Positions 19,223 to 25,827 of a DNA stretch of 26,689 nucleotides are shown here, one piece after another. Both the position numbers and the translations under genes were made by a program. Origin of the DNA: an uncultured Ellagibacter sp. (GTDB taxonomy: Bacteria; Actinomycetota; Coriobacteriia; Coriobacteriales; Eggerthellaceae); assembly GCA_934654815.1 (NCBI GenBank), contig CAKUGU010000033.1:1-26689 (forward strand), read 5' to 3'. The notes beneath the pieces are model-generated. The model did not search any database and was not told where the DNA came from. It worked only from the letters and a program-made list of their open reading frames with translations. How positions within the stretch are numbered: the stretch's first letter is position 1; every line of letters begins with the position of its first letter.

Positions 19223-20449
19223 GTGGCGCGCACGAAGATGACGAAACCCGAACGCAGTTGGGTGCTCTATGATGTGGGGAATTCGGCCTACGTGCTGCTC
19301 GCCTCGACGCTCATCCCCATCTACTTCTCCGCCATCGCCGACCCGAATTCGTCTGCGGTCGTCGCGTGGGGCTATGCGTCAACGGTAGCTTCGCTCGTGC
19401 TCGCGCTGCTCATGCCGTTTCTGGGCAGCATCGCCGATCTTAAGGGGAACAAGAAGAAGTTCCTCGCCGGTACCATCGGCACGGGTGCGGTGACGCTCGC
19501 CGTCATGGGCGTGCCGAGCGACGCGATGGTGTTCCTCGTCATCTACGTCATCTCGTCGGTCATGTTGAACGCCTCTCTCGTGTTCTACGATGCCTTCCTC
19601 GTCGACGCCACCGAGGAGGAACGCTACGACGAGGTGTCGTCGCAGGGGTATGCGTGGGGCTACATCGGGTCGTGCGCGCCGTTCATCGTGTGCCTCGTCA
19701 TCGTGCTGTTCGGCGAGAACATCGGCATCGGCCAGCTCGACGGCATCCGCATCTCGTTCGTGATCACGGCGGTGTGGTGGCTCGCGTTCAGCGTCCCTAT
19801 CTGGCGCGACGTCCATCAGACGCACTACAAGCCGCGCGAGCCGCATCTGTTCCGCAACACGGTGCGGGGGCTCGTTTCCACCTGCAAGAAGATCTTCCGC
19901 GACCGTCGCCTCATGTTCTTCATGCTCGCGTTCTTCTTCTACATCGACGGTGTGCACACGATCATCGCCATGTCCACAAGCTACGGCACCGACCTCGGCA
20001 TCGACTCCACCCAGCTCGTGCTCGCGCTTTTGGTCACGCAGTTCGTGGCATTCCCGTCGGCTATCGCCTACGGGCGCCTGTCGGCGCGCTTCGGCACGAA
20101 GAAGATGCTGCTCATCGCCGTGTTCGCCTATTTCCTCATCACGTTGTTCGCGGCGTTCTTCCTGCGCAGCGCCGCGGAATTCTGGGTACTCGCGGTGTGC
20201 GTGGGGCTTTTCCAGGGCGGCATCCAGGCGCTTTCGCGCAGCGAGTTCGGCAAGCTCATCCCCAAGGAGCACGCCAACGAGTACTACGGCTTCTTCGACA
20301 TCTTCGGCAAGTACGCGACCATCATGGGCACGCTTCTGGTGAGCGTTTTCACGCAGCTCACCGGGTCGAGCTCCATCGGCGTTCTTTCCGTGGCCATGCT
20401 GTTCATCGTCGGCTTCGCCCTTCTGTGGAAGATGCCCGACGCGTCGTGA
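19223..20449 (+). CDS. MFS permease of the UMF1/Atg22-like family
   Basis: A 408-residue integral membrane protein with about 12 hydrophobic segments. The N terminus WVLYDVGNSAYVLLASTLIP and ALLMPFLGSIADLKGNKKKF (the loop-2 G-x-x-x-D pattern of MFS proteins) match the UMF1/Atg22-like group, known from yeast as a vacuolar amino-acid effluxer. Bacterial members are mostly uncharacterised, so an efflux role for amino acids or similar solutes is only inferred. GTG start at 19223 follows AGGAAGG. It is divergent from the phospholipase gene. No clear terminator follows, only a short GCGGC/GCCGC hairpin (20476-20489). Confidence 0.9.
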   Translation: MARTKMTKPERSWVLYDVGNSAYVLLASTLIPIYFSAIADPNSSAVVAWGYASTVASLVLALLMPFLGSIADLKGNKKKFLAGTIGTGAVTLAVMGVPSDAMVFLVIYVISSVMLNASLVFYDAFLVDATEEERYDEVSSQGYAWGYIGSCAPFIVCLVIVLFGENIGIGQLDGIRISFVITAVWWLAFSVPIWRDVHQTHYKPREPHLFRNTVRGLVSTCKKIFRDRRLMFFMLAFFFYIDGVHTIIAMSTSYGTDLGIDSTQLVLALLVTQFVAFPSAIAYGRLSARFGTKKMLLIAVFAYFLITLFAAFFLRSAAEFWVLAVCVGLFQGGIQALSRSEFGKLIPKEHANEYYGFFDIFGKYATIMGTLLVSVFTQLTGSSSIGVLSVAMLFIVGFALLWKMPDAS

Positions 20450-20568
20450 GACGGGGTTTGCAGGCGCCTGCCCGGGCGGCATGAGCCGCTGACGGCGCGT
20501 GCGTTTGGTGCGGTCATCATGGAATAATGCCGCTTCGCCTTTGGGGCGCGCGGTTATGCCGAGCGATT

Positions 20569-20577
20569 TGGTATAGT
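20569..20577 (+). promoter_or_regulatory. Extended -10 promoter of aspartate kinase
   Basis: TGGTATAGT fits the extended -10 pattern TGnTATAAT with one mismatch, 35 bp before the start codon. No -35 is recognisable, as is usual for extended -10 promoters. The short leader leaves no room for a lysine riboswitch. Confidence 0.55.
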
Positions 20578-20612
20578 GGCGCAAAGGTTTCCTTTTCAGA
20601 AGAAAGAACGAC

Positions 20613-21890
20613 ATGTCGCTAATCGTATGCAAATTCGGAGGGACGTCGGTCGCGTCGCCCGAGCGCATCCAGATGGTTGCGAAAAAGCTGATCGCCAAGA
20701 AGAAGGCCGGCGACGACGTGGTCGCCGTCGTGTCGGCGATGGGCAAGACGACCGACGAGCTGATGGGCCTGGCGAACGCCCTTAATTCCAATCCGCCCGC
20801 GCGCGAGCTCGATCGCCTGCTCTCGACTGGCGAGCAGGTGTCGATGACGCTTCTGGCCATGGCGATCGAGGCACTCGGCTACCGCGCCATGAGCTTCACG
20901 GGCCGCCAGGCGGGTATCCGCACCGATGGCACGCACAACAAGGCGAAGATCGTGAGCGTGCGCAGCGATCGCATCATGGACGCGGTGAACAAGGGCATCA
21001 TCCCCGTCGTCGCCGGCTTCCAGGGCATCGACGACAACGACGACATGACCACGCTCGGCCGCGGCGGTTCCGACACCACGGCGGTCGCCGTGGCCTGGGG
21101 CATCGAAGCGGACGTGTGCGAGATCTATTCCGACGTCGACGGCGTCTACACCGCCGACCCCCGCGTCTGCCCGCGCGCGAAGAAGCTCGATCAGGTTTCC
21201 TACGACGACATGCTCGAACTCGCCGGCGCCGGCGCCGGCGTCCTGCAGATGCGCGCCGTCGAGTTCGCGCGCAAGTGGAACGTGGTCATCCATTCCCGCT
21301 CGGCGTTTTCCGAGGCCGAGGGTACGTATATCAAGGAGGCTCCCGACATGGAGGAAGCGGTAATCACCGGCATCGCGCATGACACGTCCGAAATCAAGAT
21401 GACGATTCGCGGCGTGCCCGACATGTCCGGCGTGGCGGCGAAGCTGTTCAGCGCGCTCGCGAGCAACCAGGTGAGCGTCGACATGATCATCCAGAACGTG
21501 TCGGAAGACGGCATCACCGACATCAGCTTCACCTGCCCGGGCGGCGACGAGGCGCGCGCCAAGGAAACGGTCGAGCACATCATCCCGGGCATAAATGCCC
21601 GCACGTACGTGATCGACGAGGACATCGCCAAGGTGAGCCTGGTCGGCACGGGCATGAAGTCCTCGCCCGGCGTTGCCGCGAAGGCGTTCCAGACTCTCGG
21701 CGAGAACAACATCAACATCCTCGCCATCTCGACGAGCCCCATCCGCCTGTCGGTGGTGGTCGACGGGGCGCAGGCCGCGCGCGCGGTCCAGTGCCTGCAC
21801 ACCGCGTTCGGCCTCGATTCCGACAGCGTGTTCGTCGAGACGCAGCTTTCGGCGGAGGAAATCGCCGCCAAGATGCAGAAGGGCCGCTAG
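20613..21890 (+). CDS. lysC: Aspartate kinase
   Basis: The enzyme phosphorylates aspartate, the first step to lysine, threonine, methionine and diaminopimelate for the cell wall. The 425-residue protein has the N-terminal CKFGGTSVA nucleotide loop, STGEQVSM, TLGRGGSDTTAVA and EIYSDVDGVYTADPR, all kinase-domain motifs. Two ACT domains occupy residues about 265-420, the usual site of feedback inhibition. Start ATG 20613 has only a weak AGAAAG site, whereas an internal ATG at residue 246 has a perfect one (see the nested entry). The length matches the actinobacterial and Bacillus alpha-beta type enzymes. The stop overlaps the ribosome-binding site of asd, so the pair forms an operon. Confidence 0.97.
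   Translation: MSLIVCKFGGTSVASPERIQMVAKKLIAKKKAGDDVVAVVSAMGKTTDELMGLANALNSNPPARELDRLLSTGEQVSMTLLAMAIEALGYRAMSFTGRQAGIRTDGTHNKAKIVSVRSDRIMDAVNKGIIPVVAGFQGIDDNDDMTTLGRGGSDTTAVAVAWGIEADVCEIYSDVDGVYTADPRVCPRAKKLDQVSYDDMLELAGAGAGVLQMRAVEFARKWNVVIHSRSAFSEAEGTYIKEAPDMEEAVITGIAHDTSEIKMTIRGVPDMSGVAAKLFSALASNQVSVDMIIQNVSEDGITDISFTCPGGDEARAKETVEHIIPGINARTYVIDEDIAKVSLVGTGMKSSPGVAAKAFQTLGENNINILAISTSPIRLSVVVDGAQAARAVQCLHTAFGLDSDSVFVETQLSAEEIAAKMQKGR
21348..21890 (+). CDS. Predicted aspartate kinase beta subunit (internal start)
   Basis: AAGGAGG (21333-21339) lies eight bases before an in-frame ATG at codon 246 of the kinase gene. Translation from here would give 180 residues made of the two ACT domains. 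In Bacillus subtilis and Corynebacterium glutamicum aspartate kinases, the beta subunit is made from an internal start at nearly the same codon and forms an alpha2-beta2 enzyme. The site is stronger than that of the full-length start. Production here is inferred. Confidence 0.65.
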   Translation: MEEAVITGIAHDTSEIKMTIRGVPDMSGVAAKLFSALASNQVSVDMIIQNVSEDGITDISFTCPGGDEARAKETVEHIIPGINARTYVIDEDIAKVSLVGTGMKSSPGVAAKAFQTLGENNINILAISTSPIRLSVVVDGAQAARAVQCLHTAFGLDSDSVFVETQLSAEEIAAKMQKGR

Positions 21891-21900
21891 GAGGTACATC

Positions 21901-22950
21901 ATGACGTGGACGAAAGTTATGCCTGCTCATCCGGTTGTCGCGGTGGCTGGGGCCACGGGGGCCGTCGGCAACGAGTTCTTGAAGGTGCTGCACGACCTTG
22001 ACTTCCCGGCGTCCGAGGTCCGCGCGCTCGCTTCCGCGCGCTCGGCCGGCAAGAAGCTCGCGTTCGAAGGGTGCGGCGACGTGCCCGCGGGCGATCTCAC
22101 CGTAGAGGAGATGACGCCGGAATCGTTCGAGGGCGTCGACATCGCGCTGTTCTCTGCCGGCTCCGACGTGTCGAAGGCCATGCGCGAGGCGGTTGTCGCG
22201 GCGGGCGCCGTCATGATCGACAACTCGAGCGCGTTTCGCATGGACGAGGACGTGCCGCTCGTCGTTCCCGAGGTGAACCCCGGCGACGTGTCGTGGCATT
22301 CGGGCGTCATCGCGAACCCGAACTGCTCCACCATCCAGATGGTCGTGGCGCTGAAGCCGCTCTACGACCTGGCCAAGATCACGCGCGTCGTGGTGTCGAC
22401 CTATCAGGCGGCGTCGGGCGCGGGCGCGCCGGCCATGGCCGAGCTCTACGACCAGACGCGCGAGTTTTTGGACGGCACCCCCGACGAAGAACTCACGGTG
22501 AAGGCGTTCCAGCATCGCATCGCCTTCAACTGCATCCCGCATATCGACAAGTTCCTCGACGACGACTCCACCAAGGAAGAGTGGAAGATGGTCGTCGAGA
22601 CCAAGAAGATCATGGGCGACGACGGCATCAAGGTCGCGGCGACCTGTGTGCGCGTGCCGGTGCTGCGCTGCCACGGCGAGGCGGTGAACGTGGAGTTCGA
22701 GGCAGACGTCACTCCCGAGGCTGCGCGTGCGGCCCTTGCCGCGGCGCCTGGCGTGACGCTCATGGACGACCCGGCCAACAACGTGTACCCGATGCCCGGC
22801 CTGCTCGCGGGCACGAACGACACCTACGTCGGGCGCATCCGCCGCGACGACACGGTCGATCACGGCCTGTCGATGTGGGTGGTCGCCGACCAGATCCGCA
22901 AGGGCGCGGCGCTCAACGCTGTGCAGATCGCGCAGCTTTTGCTGCCGTAA
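21901..22950 (+). CDS. asd: Aspartate-semialdehyde dehydrogenase
   Basis: The enzyme reduces aspartyl-phosphate to aspartate semialdehyde with NADPH, the step after the neighbouring kinase. The 349-residue protein shows the nucleotide-binding VAVAGATGAVGNEFL, IDNSSAFRMD, the catalytic cysteine in NPNCSTIQ (Cys142) and the VPVLRCHGEAV segment with the active-site histidine. The ATG is 10 bp past the lysC stop, and the ribosome-binding sequence TAGGAGG includes that stop codon, which indicates coupled translation. A strong terminator follows. Confidence 0.97.
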   Translation: MTWTKVMPAHPVVAVAGATGAVGNEFLKVLHDLDFPASEVRALASARSAGKKLAFEGCGDVPAGDLTVEEMTPESFEGVDIALFSAGSDVSKAMREAVVAAGAVMIDNSSAFRMDEDVPLVVPEVNPGDVSWHSGVIANPNCSTIQMVVALKPLYDLAKITRVVVSTYQAASGAGAPAMAELYDQTREFLDGTPDEELTVKAFQHRIAFNCIPHIDKFLDDDSTKEEWKMVVETKKIMGDDGIKVAATCVRVPVLRCHGEAVNVEFEADVTPEAARAALAAAPGVTLMDDPANNVYPMPGLLAGTNDTYVGRIRRDDTVDHGLSMWVVADQIRKGAALNAVQIAQLLLP

Positions 22951-22967
22951 GCGAAATCGTGTGTGCT

Positions 22968-23007
22968 ACGCCCCCGGTTCGAGGCTCCGAACCGGGGGCG
23001 TGCTGTT
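22968..23007 (+). terminator. Intrinsic terminator after asd
   Basis: A perfect 14-bp stem, ACGCCCCCGGTTCG (22968-22981) with its reverse complement (22988-23001), 6-nt loop, then GCTGTTTA. The tail is only modestly T-rich but the stem is very stable. Confidence 0.85.
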
Positions 23008-23037
23008 TAAGAAGGCTTTTCGGGGAAGGGGATTCCA

Positions 23038-23568
23038 ATGATCGCCGAAGAATACCTGCAACTTTTGAAGGATCGCTACTCGGTGCGCAAGTTCAGCGAC
23101 CAGCCGGTCACACAAGAGGAGCTCGACGTGCTTCTCGCCGCCGCTCAGCTTTCTCCCACTGCATGCAACAACCAGTCATTCCGCTTTTGCGTGGTGCAAT
23201 CGCCCGAGGGGCTTGCCAAAATCGATGAGGCGACCAAGTGCCGCTACGGTGCGCAGGCTGTGATAATCGGTGCGTACGACACGACGGCCTCGGCCAAGGG
23301 CGCAGGCTACGAAACCGGCGATTTCGGCGACATCGACACGACCATCGCGCTCACGAACATGGCGAATGCCGCTACCGCCGAGGGCCTTGGATCGTGCTGG
23401 GTGGGTGCGTACGATCCGAAAAGCATACGCGCCAACTTCAACGTGCCCGACGACTACGTGCTCGTCGACCTGCTCATGATCGGCCATCCCGCCGCCGACG
23501 CACGGCCCGCGTCGCGCCACGAGGCGTCCAAGCCGCTCGGCGAGCTGGTTGTGCACGAGAGGTTCTAG
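23038..23568 (+). CDS. Nitroreductase family flavoprotein
   Basis: A compact 176-residue FMN-dependent NAD(P)H oxidoreductase. The N terminus RYSVRKFSDQPVTQEELDVL and LSPTACNNQSFRF form the FMN phosphate-binding part. The central DIDTTIALTNMANAATAEGLGSCWVG and the late VLVDLLMIGHPA are the other conserved segments. The ATG is preceded by AAGGGGA. The gene stands alone between two terminator hairpins. The natural substrate cannot be told from sequence; nitroaromatics, quinones or flavins are typical of the family. Confidence 0.92.
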   Translation: MIAEEYLQLLKDRYSVRKFSDQPVTQEELDVLLAAAQLSPTACNNQSFRFCVVQSPEGLAKIDEATKCRYGAQAVIIGAYDTTASAKGAGYETGDFGDIDTTIALTNMANAATAEGLGSCWVGAYDPKSIRANFNVPDDYVLVDLLMIGHPAADARPASRHEASKPLGELVVHERF

Positions 23569-23577
23569 AGCGCCGGG

Positions 23578-23623
23578 CGCCTTGCCGCGCGGCATTCGCC
23601 TTCGGCTGCCGGCAAGGCGTTTC
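23578..23623 (+). terminator. Probable terminator after nitroreductase
   Basis: CGCCTTGCCG (23578-23587) pairs perfectly with CGGCAAGGCG (23610-23619), followed by TTTC. The loop is long (22 nt) and itself GC-rich, and the tail is short. Confidence 0.6.
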
Positions 23624-23653
23624 GCCTGCGGCTTTCGGGTGCTTCGGTATAGG

Positions 23654-23659
23654 TATAAT
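23654..23659 (+). promoter_or_regulatory. tlyA: Perfect -10 box directly before tlyA
   Basis: A consensus TATAAT ends 7 bases before the ATG at 23667. Initiation at the normal distance would put the first transcribed base at or next to the start codon. The -35 region is poor. Confidence 0.55.
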
Positions 23660-23666
23660 GGAGCGC

Positions 23667-24437
23667 ATGAATAAGAAGCCGAAAAAAACGCGTCTTGACG
23701 ATTTGCTCGTCGAGCAAGGTGTTTTCCCCGATAAGGGGACCGTTTTGCGCGCCGTTCTCGCCCATGAGGTGAAAGTTGACGACGTATACGTGACGAGTGC
23801 CGCGCTGAAGGTCTCGCCCGATGCCGACATCGTGATCCGCGGGCGGAAGCGCTACGTTTCGCGCGGCGGATACAAGCTGCAAGGCGCGCTCGACACGTTC
23901 GGGCAGGACGTATCGGGCATGCGCTGCATCGACGTCGGGTCGTCGACGGGCGGATTCACCGATTGCCTTTTGCAGGCAGGCGCGGCGAGCGTCGCGTGCG
24001 TCGACGTGAACTACGGTCAGCTCGCCTGGAAGATCCGCACCGATTCGCGCGTGTCGGTGTTCGAACGCACGAACATCAAACTGGCCGACCCCGAAGGCTT
24101 AGGTGCTCCGTTCGACCTCATCGTGTGCGATGTGAGCTTCATCGGGCTTGCGGTTTTGGCGCCCGCTTTCGCTCGCTTGTCGAGTCCTGCGTGCTGCGGC
24201 GGTGCGGGGAGCGTGTTCATCGGCCTGGTGAAGCCGCAGTTCGAGTCGCATCACGACGAAACCGACCATGGGATTGTGCGCGACGAGGCCGTTCGTGCTC
24301 GAACGGTGGAGGAAGTGCGTTGCGCGCTCGAGGAGGCGGGGTTCACGGTCACGGGCACGGTGGAATCGTCTATCAAGGGCGCCGAAGGGAACGTCGAGTA
24401 CTTGGTTCGAGCGGAGTTCTCGGGCGCAGGGCGCTAG
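23667..24437 (+). CDS. tlyA: TlyA family rRNA 2'-O-methyltransferase
   Basis: A 256-residue protein with an N-terminal S4 RNA-binding domain (LDDLLVEQGVFPDKGTVLRA, residues 10-60) and an FtsJ/RrmJ-type Rossmann methyltransferase domain. The SAM loop is CIDVGSSTGGFTDCLL (87 onward), with CDVSFIGL and GLVKPQFE carrying the catalytic D and K. In mycobacteria TlyA methylates 16S and 23S rRNA and affects capreomycin sensitivity. Start ATG 23667 is chosen because the in-frame ATG at 23658 lies inside the TATAAT box. No proper ribosome-binding site is present, consistent with leaderless initiation. Confidence 0.94.
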   Translation: MNKKPKKTRLDDLLVEQGVFPDKGTVLRAVLAHEVKVDDVYVTSAALKVSPDADIVIRGRKRYVSRGGYKLQGALDTFGQDVSGMRCIDVGSSTGGFTDCLLQAGAASVACVDVNYGQLAWKIRTDSRVSVFERTNIKLADPEGLGAPFDLIVCDVSFIGLAVLAPAFARLSSPACCGGAGSVFIGLVKPQFESHHDETDHGIVRDEAVRARTVEEVRCALEEAGFTVTGTVESSIKGAEGNVEYLVRAEFSGAGR

Positions 24438-24502
24438 TTGACGGGCTTGGGGCAATTTGGCGAGCTTGAGCTGCCGTCGGGCCCATCCGATTCAGCCGTC
24501 TG

Positions 24503-24725
24503 ACAGGAAAAAGCGGCTGTCGTGTTCCAAAACTTCGATTTTTCGCGCGAGTCGGATACGCGCGTCGATACAGTATGTTAGTTATGCCGCAATTCAGTGT
24601 TATTTGTGGCATAACTAACATGTGAAGCTCCGACATATTCGAGGGTAAGACTCGATATCGCGCCTAACTGCCCTTCAATCGCGGAAAAATCGTCATTTTC
24701 GAACACGACAAGCGATTTTTCCTGT
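24503..24725. repeat. 223-bp fold-back element with 42-bp terminal inverted repeats
   Basis: The arm 24503-24544 (starting ACAGGAAAAA, ending CGATTTTTC) and the reverse complement of 24684-24725 agree at 35 of 42 positions without gaps. Similarity stops abruptly at both outer ends. Between the arms are an 18-bp-stem hairpin (24575-24621) and a smaller one (24635-24658). There is no transposase and no obvious target duplication. A MITE-like element or a branched structured RNA both fit. Confidence 0.6.
24575..24621 (+). repeat. Large palindromic hairpin
   Basis: ATGTTAGTTATGCC (24575-24588) is the exact reverse complement of GGCATAACTAACAT (24608-24621). Pairing continues inward with GCAA/TTGT, including one G-U pair, for an 18-bp stem and an 11-nt loop. 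No T-run follows, so it is not a classical terminator. Confidence 0.75.
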
Positions 24726-24862
24726 TTTGGCGGTCCGCGTAGCGCTTTGCGGCGGGCTTATACTCGTTCCTGAAAGTGGAATCGGCGTGCATGCGGAATT
24801 TCGGGTGGGTTCTGGCACGCGGATGTGGCCGATGCAAAAAAACGGATGATGGGGACATGCGA

Positions 24863-25705
24863 ATGAAACTCACGATGTTGGGAACCGGTCATGCGCTTGT
24901 GACCAGGTGCTATAACGCCTGTTTTGCTCTTGAGGAGGAAGGTGGTCCCGCTACTTCGGACGGTGATGCCGACGGTGCGGGAAGGGTTTTCCTCGTGGAC
25001 GCCGGCGGGGGCAACGGGATTCTGTCGCAGCTCGAGCGCGCGGGCATTGCCCATGGGCGCGTGCACGACCTGTTCCTCACCCATACCCACATCGACCATC
25101 TGCTCGGCGCGGTGTGGATTCTGCGCGTGGTCTGCTACGGCATGGAATGCGACACTTACGAAGGCGAGTTCCATGTATGGGGCAATGACGAGGTCGTGTC
25201 GACAATCGGCACGCTCGCTCAGATGCTTCTGCGTCCGGCCGAGTCCCGCTTCATCGGGGAGCGGGTGTTCCTGCATGCGGTGCAGCCGGGCGAACGGGCG
25301 TGCATCATGGGGCGTGATACGATGTTCTTCGACGTGAGGTCGAAGGGCTCGGCGCGACAGTTCGGATTCGTCATGGAATACGAGTCGGGAAAGCATTTCG
25401 CCTGTTCAGGCGATGAGCCTCTCGTGCAGGAAAACTTCTCAGCTGTGGAGGGCGTGCAGTGGCTCGTTCACGAGGCGTACTGCCGGGCCGCCGATGAAGC
25501 GCGCTACAACCCGCATCCCGTGCATCACGGCACCGTTGCCGAGGCATGCGCTACCGCGGAACGCTTAGGCGTGAAGAACCTCGTGCTCTACCACACTGAA
25601 GACGACGACCTTCCTCATCGCAAGCAGAGTTACGTCGAAGAAGGATCCCGCTTCTTCTCTGGAAACCTTCACGTTCCCGACGATCTGGAGTCGTTCGTCT
25701 TGTAG
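24863..25705 (+). CDS. MBL-fold metallo-hydrolase, ribonuclease Z-like
   Basis: The 280-residue protein begins MKLTMLGTGHALVTRCYNA, the typical first strand of RNase Z-like metallo-beta-lactamases. It has the metal motif THTHIDH (H74, H76, D78, H79), a later ACSGDEP (metal aspartate), WLVHEAYC and LVLYHTEDDDL with the terminal histidine. It could process RNA or another phosphodiester; the flexible arm of true tRNase Z is not evident, so I leave it unnamed. Start ATG 24863 has GGGGA seven bases upstream. A GTG at 24776 would add 29 residues with no family similarity. Confidence 0.85.
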   Translation: MKLTMLGTGHALVTRCYNACFALEEEGGPATSDGDADGAGRVFLVDAGGGNGILSQLERAGIAHGRVHDLFLTHTHIDHLLGAVWILRVVCYGMECDTYEGEFHVWGNDEVVSTIGTLAQMLLRPAESRFIGERVFLHAVQPGERACIMGRDTMFFDVRSKGSARQFGFVMEYESGKHFACSGDEPLVQENFSAVEGVQWLVHEAYCRAADEARYNPHPVHHGTVAEACATAERLGVKNLVLYHTEDDDLPHRKQSYVEEGSRFFSGNLHVPDDLESFVL

Positions 25706-25777
25706 TGGGCGAGGCTGGTGGAATGTCGGGAACGATTCGCGCCCCTGCCGATTCGCCGGCGTGGGCGACGTTCCCCT

Positions 25778-25786
25778 TGGTACAAT
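25778..25786 (+). promoter_or_regulatory. ettA: Extended -10 promoter of ettA
   Basis: TGGTACAAT matches the extended -10 pattern with one mismatch, 41 bp before the start codon. No -35 is visible. It resembles the lysC promoter (TGGTATAGT). Confidence 0.5.
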
Positions 25787-25827
25787 AAACGCCATATATG
25801 CACATGACCAGATAGGGAGACTATCGA

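Larger units (their letters stand above)
24438..24862. other. Gene-less stretch rich in inverted repeats
   Basis: This 425-bp gap is the longest in the window and is AT-richer than its surroundings. It holds the fold-back element at 24503-24725 and its inner hairpins, a CAGCCG/CGGCTG inverted repeat (24493-24498/24514-24519), and a possible -10, TATACT, at 24759-24764 before the next gene. No coding frame of its own is convincing. Confidence 0.7.

Noticed and set aside
20460..20489. 12-bp palindrome GCAGGCGCCTGC and a GCGGC/GCCGC hairpin after the MFS gene
   Set aside because: No T-run and common by chance in such GC-rich DNA; not enough for a terminator or operator call.
20578..20612. Lysine riboswitch before lysC
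   Set aside because: The promoter lies 35 bp from the start codon, far too short for the aptamer, and no aptamer-like pairing is seen.
19379..20860. A 493-codon minus-strand frame over the MFS and lysC genes
   Set aside because: Shadow frame with no recognisable domain; the plus-strand genes are clear.
21223..21241. Short tandem GCCGGC repeat in lysC
   Set aside because: It encodes an Ala-Gly loop in the kinase domain and needs no other explanation.
25733..25756. Direct repeat CGATTCGC, 16 bp apart, before ettA
   Set aside because: Only eight bases, two copies, no link to a promoter element; likely chance.
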